Assembly: GCA_016712675.1 (NCBI GenBank)
Contig: JADJQR010000001.1
Span: 3,224,001 to 3,288,000 of the forward strand
From: a bacterium
GTDB taxonomy: Bacteria > Krumholzibacteriota > Krumholzibacteriia > LZORAL124-64-63
DNA length: 64,000 bases
Direction of reading: 5' to 3'
This document shows positions 55,210 through 64,000 of the stretch, one piece after another; position 1 is the stretch's first letter; each line of letters starts with the position of its first letter. The notes under the pieces were generated by a model that had not been told where the DNA came from, made no database searches, and saw nothing but the letters and a program-made list of their open reading frames with translations. The translations under genes and the position numbers were made by a program.

Positions 55210-56537
55210 CGACCCTGGCCCTTGCCCCCGCGGCCCTTGTCGCGCCCCTTCTTCGCCAGTTCGACCTGCGCACCGTCCTTCAGTTCGCGCAGGATCCGGA
55301 ATGGCCCGGTCACGACCGTCTGGCCGGCGCCGATGCCGCCGATCACCTCGAAGTCGTTCTCGCCGGCGATGCCGATGGTCACGGGCACGAACTTAACGAA
55401 ACCGTCCTTCAGCACGAAGACGCCCTCGGTCTCCTTGCGCTTGACCCTCGAATCGCCGGCGGTGTCGGCCTTCGCCGTCCGCGGCACGAAGCCGAGATCC
55501 TTGAGCGCGGCGGCCTGCGCCTTGGCGCGACGGCCGGCGTAGCGGCGCACGTCGGCATCCTTGAGAGGCATATCGCGCACGGTGACCGCGCCCAGCGGCA
55601 CTGCCAGGGCCTGCTTGCGCTCGGCCACGGTGATCTCGGCCTTCGCCGACAGGCCCGGCCGGATGTTGGGCAGCGCGCCGTCGAGCGTGATCTTCACCTC
55701 GAAGTCGACCGCCTCCTGGTTGCCGCCGCTGCGGGAGCGGATGGGGCTGTTGCCGATCTCGGTCACGTGGCCCGTGAACGTGCTGTCGGGGAAGGCGTCG
55801 ATGGTGACCTTGGCCGGCTGGCCCAGGGCCACGTTGACCACCTCTGTCTCGTCGACCTCGACCCAGGCCTCCATGGTGCCCAGGTCGGCGATGACCAGCA
55901 GCACCGTGCCCGGGTTGTTGAGCGTGCCCATGATGGCGTTCTCGCCCTCCTCCACGTTCAGGCGCGTGATGACACCGGTCATGGGAGCCGCGATCGTCAC
56001 CTTGCCCAGATCGTGGCGGGCCTTGGCCAGGTTGGCCTCGAGCTGCTGCACGCGATGACGGGATGCTTCCAGCCTGGCCTTCTCGATGCGCGCGCTGGTG
56101 CGTGCGTTGTCGACCAGTTCCTGGCTGGCGAGGTCCTCGGCGAAGAGCTTCTCGGCCCGCTGGCGGTCCTGCTCGGCCTTGTCCAGGGAGGCGGTGGCCA
56201 GTTCCAGATCCGCGCGCGCGGAGCGGATGCCGGCCTGCAGGGCGTCGACGGCGGCGCGGTACTCGGACGGATCGATCTCCATCAGGAGGTCGCCCGCCTG
56301 CACCTGCTGGCCCTCGACCACCGCGAGCTTGACGATGGTGCCCATGGCGTTGGCGCTGACATCGACCTTGCGCTTGGGCTCGATGGTGCCCGAGCAGTCG
56401 ACGATCGAGGTCAGGTCCCGCGCCTCGACCTTGCCGGTCTCGACGCGCGCCTCGGCCTTGCCGCGGCCCTTCAGGACCGAGCCGACCACGGCCGCCAGCA
56501 CGACGACCACGGCCACGATGATCAGGATCCGTTTCAC
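55206..56537 (-). CDS. RND/MacA-type periplasmic adaptor
   Basis: A 443-aa membrane-fusion protein. N-terminal anchor ILIIVAVVVVLAAVVGSVLKG; barrel-sandwich hybrid VDVSANAMGTIVKLAVVEGQQVQAGDLLMEID; a coiled-coil hairpin at about 100-175 (RADLELATASLDKAEQDRQRAEKLF); then APMTGVITRLNVEEGENA and beta-barrel parts. It links the two permeases to an outer-membrane exit. An Arg/Lys/Gly tail (KKGRDKGRGGKGQGR) is unusual. It is first in a three-gene operon (adaptor, permease, permease) with 4- and 8-base overlaps. Confidence 0.9.
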   Translation of the reverse strand: MKRILIIVAVVVVLAAVVGSVLKGRGKAEARVETGKVEARDLTSIVDCSGTIEPKRKVDVSANAMGTIVKLAVVEGQQVQAGDLLMEIDPSEYRAAVDALQAGIRSARADLELATASLDKAEQDRQRAEKLFAEDLASQELVDNARTSARIEKARLEASRHRVQQLEANLAKARHDLGKVTIAAPMTGVITRLNVEEGENAIMGTLNNPGTVLLVIADLGTMEAWVEVDETEVVNVALGQPAKVTIDAFPDSTFTGHVTEIGNSPIRSRSGGNQEAVDFEVKITLDGALPNIRPGLSAKAEITVAERKQALAVPLGAVTVRDMPLKDADVRRYAGRRAKAQAAALKDLGFVPRTAKADTAGDSRVKRKETEGVFVLKDGFVKFVPVTIGIAGENDFEVIGGIGAGQTVVTGPFRILRELKDGAQVELAKKGRDKGRGGKGQGR

Positions 56538-56563
56538 GATGCCTCTCCCCGGTTACGAGCGTC

Positions 56564-57346
56564 CTACATGAACAACAGCGTCAAGCCCAGTGGGATGAGG
56601 CTGAGCAGGGCCCAGGGCAGCACGACCGACACGATCGCGGCCCTGCGTGCCAGGCCAAATACGCGCGAGAATCCGATGACCAGGACCGCCAGGCCCCACC
56701 AGGTCAGGAAGTCGCCATACGCGAGCAGGAACTGGAACAATGGCGAGCCGGGCCCGCTGCCCGGCAGCAGCGCAGCCAGGCCGAGGTTGACCTCGAAGAC
56801 CGACTCGGTGGCCAACACCAGGGGCAGCTTGACCAGGGGCCCCACCGCAAACGGCAGCAGGGCGGCCCAGGAGGTGACCCCGAGTGCCTGCCGGAACGTG
56901 CCGCGGCCGCCGCTCATCCGCGCGAAGAACCCGAGGATGAACCCGAAGATGATGACCGTGAGCCAGCCCGTGAAGCCGCCGGTCAGCGATTGCAGGACCC
57001 GCTTGCCTGGCGCGACATTCATCGCGTCGTCGTACATGGACTGCCATTGATCCTCGGGCATCATGCTCATCAGCTTCGAATCGCGCATCAGCTCCATCTG
57101 CTCGGGTCCCGAAACGGGCAGGGTCAGCCAGCTGAAGACGATCATGACCACGAAGATGATGAGGCCTGGCACCCACCACTGCGGGCGCGCGCCCACGTGA
57201 TCCATCAAACGGGACGGGCGGGTGATCAGGTCCCGAAGGCGACCGCCCAGCCTGTCGTCGACGCCTGACGGAAGCGGTTCGGCGAGTGGCGCCGGTGGCG
57301 TGTCCGGCCTCTGGAAGCGCGAGGTGTCGGGAGTCAGATCGGACAT
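56564..57346 (-). CDS. YIP1-family membrane protein
   Basis: A 260-aa protein with a cytoplasmic Pro-rich N-terminus (DTPPAPLAEPLPSGVDDRL), then DLITRPSRLMDHVG, typical of bacterial YIP1 domains (P-x-x-x-F/L-x-x-x-...), followed by five membrane segments: WWVPGLIIFVVMIVFSWLTL, WLTVIIFGFILGFFARM, GVTSWAALLPFAVGPLVKLP, WGLAVLVIGFSRVFGL and AIVSVVLPWALLSLIPLGL. It precedes the exporter operon by 26 bases on the same strand and may be cotranscribed. The role is unknown. Confidence 0.85.
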   Translation of the reverse strand: MSDLTPDTSRFQRPDTPPAPLAEPLPSGVDDRLGGRLRDLITRPSRLMDHVGARPQWWVPGLIIFVVMIVFSWLTLPVSGPEQMELMRDSKLMSMMPEDQWQSMYDDAMNVAPGKRVLQSLTGGFTGWLTVIIFGFILGFFARMSGGRGTFRQALGVTSWAALLPFAVGPLVKLPLVLATESVFEVNLGLAALLPGSGPGSPLFQFLLAYGDFLTWWGLAVLVIGFSRVFGLARRAAIVSVVLPWALLSLIPLGLTLLFM

Positions 57347-57413
57347 GTCGGGCTCGCTTTCTGTCTGGGGTCACGGCCCCGCACTGATACCGTCGACACA
57401 CTCCACGCAGCGT

Positions 57414-58433
57414 TCAGTTGTCGCCGCCGGGATGCAGTCGCGGCAGCATCACCGCCGCCGCGCGCGCCAGCGTCCCCGCCGCTTCGGCGGCGGCCAACCG
57501 CTCCATACCCCCGCCCTCGGTCAGCAATTCGCGGGCGAAGCGGCCGTCCTCGATCTCGGCCAGCACCTCGCGCATCCGCGCGCGCACCCCGTCATCGACG
57601 ATCCGCGGCCCGCGCGTCAGGCCGCCGTAGGCCGCGGTGCCGCTGATGCGCCGCCGCAGGTCCGCCAGGCCGTGGCGATGCAGCAGGTCGGTGATGAGCT
57701 TCAGCTCGTGCACGCACTCGAAATAGGCGTTCTCGGGGCTGTAGCCGGCTTCCACCAGCGTGTCGTAGGCTGCCTTGAGCAGCTCGATGACGCCGCCGCA
57801 GAGGACGGCCTGCTCGCCGAACTGGTCGCTGACGCACTCGTCGCGAAAGGTGGTCACGTAGCCGCCGCCGTGCAGGCAACCCACAGCCAGACAATACGCC
57901 GCCGCCAGGTCCCAGGTTGCGGGCGGCGAGGCGTCGGTCACCGCCAGCAGGCCCGGCACGCCCAGACCCTGCGCATGCAGTTCGCGCAGCATGTCGCCCT
58001 GGGCCTTGGGGGCGGCCAGGAAGCAGGGCCGGCCCGGCCCGGGGTCCACCTGGCCGAACGCCACGGCAAAGCCGTGGGCGAAGCCGATCGCCGCCCCCGG
58101 GCGCAGGTTCGGGGCCACATCGGCCGCCCAGGCGCCGGCCATGGCGGTGTCCGGCAGCAGGAGCATCACGACATCGGCGGCTGCCACCGCGGTCGCCACC
58201 GGCAGCGGCGTGAAGCCGTCGGCGCAGGCTCGGCCCCCACCGGCCGAGCCTGCCCGCACGCCGACGGCCACGGCGATGCCGCTACGGCGCAGGTTGACCG
58301 CGTGGGCGCGCCCCATCGTGCCGTAGCCGATGATGGCGACGGTCCGCTCCCGCAGGGGTTCGAGATGGACCGTGCCCGGCTCGAGCACGGTGCCCGGCGC
58401 TGGCGGATATCGCGTGAAGAACAGAGGTTCCAT
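57414..58433 (-). CDS. ilvC: Ketol-acid reductoisomerase-like protein (class I size)
   Basis: A 338-aa or so protein, the usual length of class I KARI, which isomerises and reduces acetolactate in branched-chain amino acid synthesis. The C-terminal knotted domain is well kept: DQFGEQAVLCGG (metal Asp and Glu), FECVHELKLITDLLH (E-x-x-x-E), ISGTAAYGGLTRGPRI (substrate Ser) and the end region of the active site. The nucleotide loop reads GYGTMGRAHAVNLRRSG instead of GYG-S-QG-HAHALNLRDSG, and the block normally APK-x-PGH reads APKAQGD. These substitutions sit in the NADPH and catalytic regions, so it may have a changed preference. MEPLFFTRYP is taken as start. Confidence 0.82.
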   Translation of the reverse strand: MEPLFFTRYPPAPGTVLEPGTVHLEPLRERTVAIIGYGTMGRAHAVNLRRSGIAVAVGVRAGSAGGGRACADGFTPLPVATAVAAADVVMLLLPDTAMAGAWAADVAPNLRPGAAIGFAHGFAVAFGQVDPGPGRPCFLAAPKAQGDMLRELHAQGLGVPGLLAVTDASPPATWDLAAAYCLAVGCLHGGGYVTTFRDECVSDQFGEQAVLCGGVIELLKAAYDTLVEAGYSPENAYFECVHELKLITDLLHRHGLADLRRRISGTAAYGGLTRGPRIVDDGVRARMREVLAEIEDGRFARELLTEGGGMERLAAAEAAGTLARAAAVMLPRLHPGGDN

Positions 58434-58462
58434 GCCTGCACCATAGCCCCGCCGGGGCCGTC

Positions 58463-58491
58463 TTGACAACCCCGGCGACAGCCGATAAATT
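58463..58491 (+). promoter_or_regulatory. Strong promoter of the tRNA/tilS unit
   Basis: TTGACA and TAAATT are separated by exactly 17 bases, and the tRNA begins about 40 bases downstream. Confidence 0.75.
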
Positions 58492-58532
58492 GCTGATCCG
58501 CCCGCGGAAGCGGGCCTGCGCAGATGTTGGGT

Positions 58533-58609
58533 GGCGGCTTAGCTCAGTTGGTTAGAGCAACGGAATCATAATCCGTGTGTCCGGGGTTCGAATCCCTGAG
58601 CCGCTACCA
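58533..58609 (+). tRNA. tRNA with CAT anticodon (Met or Ile2)
   Basis: A 77-nt cloverleaf with encoded CCA: acceptor GGCGGCT/AGCCGCT (G1-U72 wobble), D-arm AGCTCAGTTGGTTAGAGC, anticodon stem ACGGA with loop ATCATAA (anticodon CAT), T-arm GGTTCGAATCC. CAT can be elongator Met or, after lysidine modification, Ile reading AUA. The tilS gene 117 bases downstream makes the Ile2 reading worth considering, but the sequence alone does not settle it. Confidence 0.9.
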
Positions 58610-58726
58610 ACACACCCCGCGATCCGGCGCGCCGCTGGCCCTGACGTCCCCGTCCGGGCCGTTTTCGTCGGCACGCCGAGGCGTCCCGCGCCGGCCACCG
58701 GCCCGCCGCCTTGCCGGAGGGTCCCG

Positions 58727-60183
58727 ATGCCCCGCCCCCTGGAACTGACCAACGCCGCCCGTCGCCTCGGCGAACTGGTGGCCACCGCCTGCCCGGATGC
58801 GCCCGGACCGGGCGTCGTGGTGGCGCTCTCGGGCGGGCCGGACTCGGTGGCGCTGCTGCGCGTGGCCGCGCACTGGGCGCGCCAAGCCGGGGCCCCGCTG
58901 GTGGCGGCCCACCTGAACCACGGCCTGAGACCCGGTGACGCCGACCGTGACGAGGCGTTCTGCGCGGACCTCTGCGCGCGGCTAGGGATCGGGTTCGCGT
59001 GCGGCACGGCCGACCCGCGCGCCGTCGCCCGCGAGCGCGGCTTGGGGCTCGAGGAGGCTGCCCGGCACCTGCGGCGCGGATTCCTGCGGGATGTGCTGGC
59101 CGAACGCCCGTGGCCCGGGTGCGTGGCAACGGGGCATCACCGCGACGACCAGGCCGAGACCGTGCTCATGCGGCTGCTGCGCGGGACGGGCCCGGAAGGC
59201 CTACGCGGCATCCTCCCGGTGGACGGGCCGTTCATCCATCCCCTGCTGGAATGGGACCGGGCGGCGATCGTCGGGCTCCTGGAACGACTGGGCCAACCGT
59301 GGCGCGTGGATGTCACCAACCACGACGGTGACAACCTGCGGGCGCGCCTCAGGCGCGAGGTGGTGCCGCTGCTACGGGGCGTGTTCGGCGATGGCTGCCT
59401 GGCGGGGCCCGCCCGGCTGGCGGGCCTGCTGGCGGACGACCTGGCGCTGCTGAACGAGCAGGCCGCCGCGGCCCTGGTGGCGGCCGCCGACGGGCCTGCG
59501 CTGAGGGTCGAGGCGCTGCTGGCGCTGCCGCCGGCGCTGGCCGGCCGCGTGCTGCGGGCCTGGCTCGGCGATCCGGAGCGCCTCGAGGCGGTGCATGTGG
59601 CGGCGGTCCTGGAATGGCTGCGCGAGGGCACTTCCGGTAGCGGGCTGGACCTGCCAGGAGGGCGTCGGCTGAGCCGTGAATTCGGACGGCTGTTGCCGGG
59701 TACGCCCGCCGGGGGAGCAGCCGAAGCCGCCGGCGCGGGTGTGCGCGGCAGCGCGCAGGACCCGGCGATGAGGCCGGAAGACTGGCGCCCGGATGTGCAA
59801 CGGCTGGACACCATGGCAGCCGACGGGCAGAGTCTGCTCGACGGCTCTGGCATCGGCGACCGCACCGACCCGTTGACATGGCGCCTGGTCTGCCCTGCCG
59901 CCGTGCTGAAGGGCAGCCTGCGCGTGCGCGGGTGGCGACGCGGCGACCGCCTGCGGCCCTTGGGCCTGGGCGGCAGCCGCAAGGTCAGCGACGTGCTGCG
60001 CGAAGCGCGCGTGCCCGTCTCCGAGCGCGGCGGAGTGCTCGTGGTGGACGACGAGGAAGGCATCCTGTGGGTGGTCGGACTGGCCCGCGACGAGCGCACC
60101 CGGCTGTTGCCGGGAATGACCGGGATGGTTACTATCTCGGTCATCCGCAGGCATTACCCTACGACGCGAGGAACACGCGCTAC

Positions 60184-60187
<4 letters not shown>
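58727..60187 (+). CDS. tilS: tRNA(Ile)-lysidine synthetase
   Basis: A 486-aa enzyme that makes lysidine at C34 of tRNA-Ile2(CAT), switching it from Met to Ile decoding. The PP-loop is LSGGPDSVALLRV (residues 34-46), followed by AAHLNHGLRPGDADRDEAF and ATGHHRDDQAETVLMRLLRG, classic TilS blocks. The C-terminal TilS_C-like part has GWRRGDRLRPLGLGGSRKVSDVLREARVP. Preferred start MPRPLELTN has GGAGGG upstream. It lies just after a CAT tRNA and ends in a 4-base ATGA overlap with ftsH, so it begins the tilS-ftsH-folP translation chain. Confidence 0.93.
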
Positions 60188-62234
<2,047 letters not shown>

Positions 62235-62238
<4 letters not shown>

Positions 62239-63146
62239 GCCGCGACGGTGATCGATTCGACGCGGAAGGGGACCTGACGGTCCCCTTCCGCGCACCGGGA
62301 TGGGACCTTGGGCGCGTCCGCTTGCAGCCGGCCGGCCGCCCGCTGGTGATGGGGATCATCAACCTCACGCCCGACAGCTTCTGGGCCGGGTCCCGCTCGA
62401 CCGTCCCCGACGCGGCCCTGGACCTGGCCCAACGGCTGGCGGACGAGGGCGCCGACCTGCTGGATCTGGGCGCCGAATCGTCGCGGCCCGGCGCCGCGCC
62501 GGTGGGCGTGGACGAGGAACTGGCGCGCCTGCTGCCGGTGCTGCGGCGCCTGCGGACGCTGACGGACCTGCCGCTGACGGTCGACACGGTGCGTGCCGAT
62601 ACCGCGATCGCCGCGCTGGCCGAGGGCGCCGACGCCATCAACGACATCAGCGCGGGCACCCACGATCCGGGCCTGCTGCCGTGCGTGGCGCGGGCAGGGG
62701 CCGGATTGGTGCTGATGCACATGCGCGGCACGCCGGCCACGATGCAGGACGCCCCCAGCTACGGGGATGTCGTGGGCGAAGTGGCCGCCTGGCTGGCCGA
62801 GCGGGCCGCCGCCGCCGAGGCGGCCGGCGTCGCTCCCGGGCGGATCGCCGTCGACCCGGGCCTCGGGTTCGGCAAGACGCCGGCACACAACCTGGCCCTG
62901 CTGCGCGGCGCGGCGGCCACGGCCGGCGGACGACCGCTGCTGGTGGGAGCCTCGCGCAAGAGCTTCATCGCGGCCGTGGCCGGCAGCGGCGGGGCGGGTA
63001 CGATGATCGACCCGGGCGACCGCCTGCCCGGCAGCCTGGCCGCACTGGCGGCCGCTTGGCGCGCGGGCGCCACCGTGGTGCGCGTCCACGACGTGGCGGC
63101 ATCGCGGCAGTTCCTGGACGTGCTGGCGGCGATCGCCGACGTTTGA
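62235..63146 (+). CDS. folP: Dihydropteroate synthase
   Basis: A 303-aa enzyme joining p-aminobenzoate to 6-hydroxymethyl-dihydropterin pyrophosphate in folate synthesis. Signatures: GIINLTPDSFWAG, DLLDLGAESSRPGA, DTVRADTAIAAL, AINDISAG, MHMRGTPATMQ, DPGLGFGKTPAHN, VGASRKSFI and VVRVHDV. These are the expected substrate loops, with the pterin Asn and SRKSFI phosphate-binding segment. Length and composition are normal. It is the last gene of the coupled tilS-ftsH-folP chain and precedes cdaA by 68 bases, an arrangement common in several phyla. Confidence 0.94.
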
Positions 63147-63179
63147 ACACGCCTGCGGAGCGAATTGCCACTTTCCCCG

Positions 63180-63208
63180 TTGAGCGGCCCGCGGGCCGAT
63201 GCTAGGTT
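63180..63208 (+). promoter_or_regulatory. Candidate promoter for cdaA
   Basis: TTGAGC and TAGGTT are separated by 17 bases. The -10 box ends 6 bases before the ATG, so a leaderless message would result; cotranscription with folP is the alternative. Confidence 0.35.
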
Positions 63209-63214
63209 GTGGCC

Positions 63215-64000
63215 ATGTGGGAAAAGGTCTCCGGCAGCATCGTGATCGACGTCCTCGATATCCTCATCGTGGCCTACCTGCTGTACCGCCTGATCGTGTT
63301 CATCAAGGACACGCGGGTGATCCAGATGTTCGTCGGGCTGGGCCTGCTGCTGGTGCTGTCGTTCCTGGCCCAGTTGCTGGGCATGATGGTGGTCGGCCGC
63401 ATCATCGGCACACTGCAGACGGTGTGGGTCGTGGCCTTCATCATCATCTTCCAGCCCGAACTGCGGTCGGCGCTGACCACGCTGGGCCTCGGGCACGGGA
63501 TCATCTTCAACCGGCAGCGGGAGATCCCCGCCGAGCAGGAGCTGCTCAAGGCGGTGACCCGGCTGTCCAAACGGGGACTCGGGGCGCTGATCGTGATCGA
63601 GCGCGAGGTGAGGCTGAACGACTGGGCCCAGAAGGGCGTGCCGCTGGACGCCGAGATCACCGCCGCGATGCTCGAGGCGATCTTCACGGTGCCGGGGCCG
63701 CTGCACGACGGCGCCGTGATCATCAGCGGCAGCCGGATCGCGGCGGCGGCGGTGATCCTCCCGATCACCGAGCGTGAGGAACTGGGCTACATCCTGGGCA
63801 CGCGGCACCGCGCCGCCATCGGCATCAGCGAGCAGTCCGACGCGATCGTGCTGGTGGTGTCGGAGGAGACGCGGGCGATCAGCCTAGTCTTCGGCGGGCA
63901 CATCCGGCGCGGCCTGTCGCTGGACGAACTGACGGCCGAGCTGGAACGCGTCTACCGGCGGCAGAGCAGCCCGCGGCAGCGCAACCGGCGAGCCAGCGAC
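63215..64000 (+). CDS. cdaA: Diadenylate cyclase CdaA, cut by the window edge
   Basis: 262 codons are visible and the frame is open at the window end. It makes c-di-AMP from two ATP. Three membrane helices come first (about 10-28, 36-56, 60-78), as in CdaA rather than DisA, followed by the diadenylate cyclase domain: GALIVIER, EAIFTVPGPLHDGAVIISG with DGA at 165-167, and GTRHRAAIGISEQSDAIVLVVSEE with RHR at 197-199. The last seen residues are basic (RRQSSPRQRNRRASD), so the protein is close to its end. A ybbR-like regulator gene usually follows but lies outside. Confidence 0.94.
   Translation, partial: MWEKVSGSIVIDVLDILIVAYLLYRLIVFIKDTRVIQMFVGLGLLLVLSFLAQLLGMMVVGRIIGTLQTVWVVAFIIIFQPELRSALTTLGLGHGIIFNRQREIPAEQELLKAVTRLSKRGLGALIVIEREVRLNDWAQKGVPLDAEITAAMLEAIFTVPGPLHDGAVIISGSRIAAAAVILPITEREELGYILGTRHRAAIGISEQSDAIVLVVSEETRAISLVFGGHIRRGLSLDELTAELERVYRRQSSPRQRNRRASD

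Overview
The window is high-GC bacterial DNA. Many secreted proteins end in a FlgD-like Ig tail (PNPFNP...GRLVRTL...WDGRD...SG.Y), and several others end in W-G-S-x-K-x-x-[FYW]-R. With the co-oriented metH-metF and tilS-ftsH-folP-cdaA blocks, this suggests an uncultured FCB-group lineage such as Candidatus Krumholzibacteriota or Eisenbacteria. The placement is inferred from protein style, not from a marker gene.

Region 1 (1-21.5 kb) is an accessory stretch of exported proteins: a truncated lipoprotein, a lipid kinase, an intact IS with 23-bp terminal inverted repeats (a truncated relative lies at 11.6 kb), five FlgD-tail proteins (SGNH-like, lipase, FnIII-like, propeller repeats, GH81 glucanase with CBM6), a dockerin-like protein, a secreted esterase and three W-G-S-x-K-tail proteins. 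Two genes, and the leader of a third that survives only as a remnant, carry a motif resembling the core of the GEMM/c-di-GMP-I riboswitch.

Region 2 (21.5-26 kb) is a small defence/toxin patch: an AbiE-type toxin-antitoxin pair with a palindromic operator, an AAA/DUF4143 ATPase whose promoter spacer is itself a palindrome, structured repeats, and a tRNA-Gln/tRNA-Glu operon. One repeat is the trailer of tRNA-Glu and occurs again without its tRNA.

Region 3 (26-64 kb) is mostly housekeeping: a membrane phosphodiesterase, gltX, a peptidase-fold protein and a TPR lipoprotein or secreted protein (one minus-strand operon); an MBL hydrolase coupled to an alpha/beta-hydrolase; gmd; an aromatic amino acid ammonia-lyase; a GGDEF-EAL protein, metF and metH; a large BNR-repeat protein; sthA; a pseudopilin; a chemoreceptor; a MacA/MacB-like exporter without ATPase; a YIP1 protein; a ketol-acid reductoisomerase-like protein; tRNA(CAT); and tilS-ftsH-folP followed by cdaA.

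Single-base frameshifts cluster between about 16 and 33 kb. They hit essential gltX as well as accessory genes and are mostly in homopolymers; none was seen from 33.5 to 64 kb. A locally unpolished assembly is the simplest explanation, so gene disruption in this part should be read with care.
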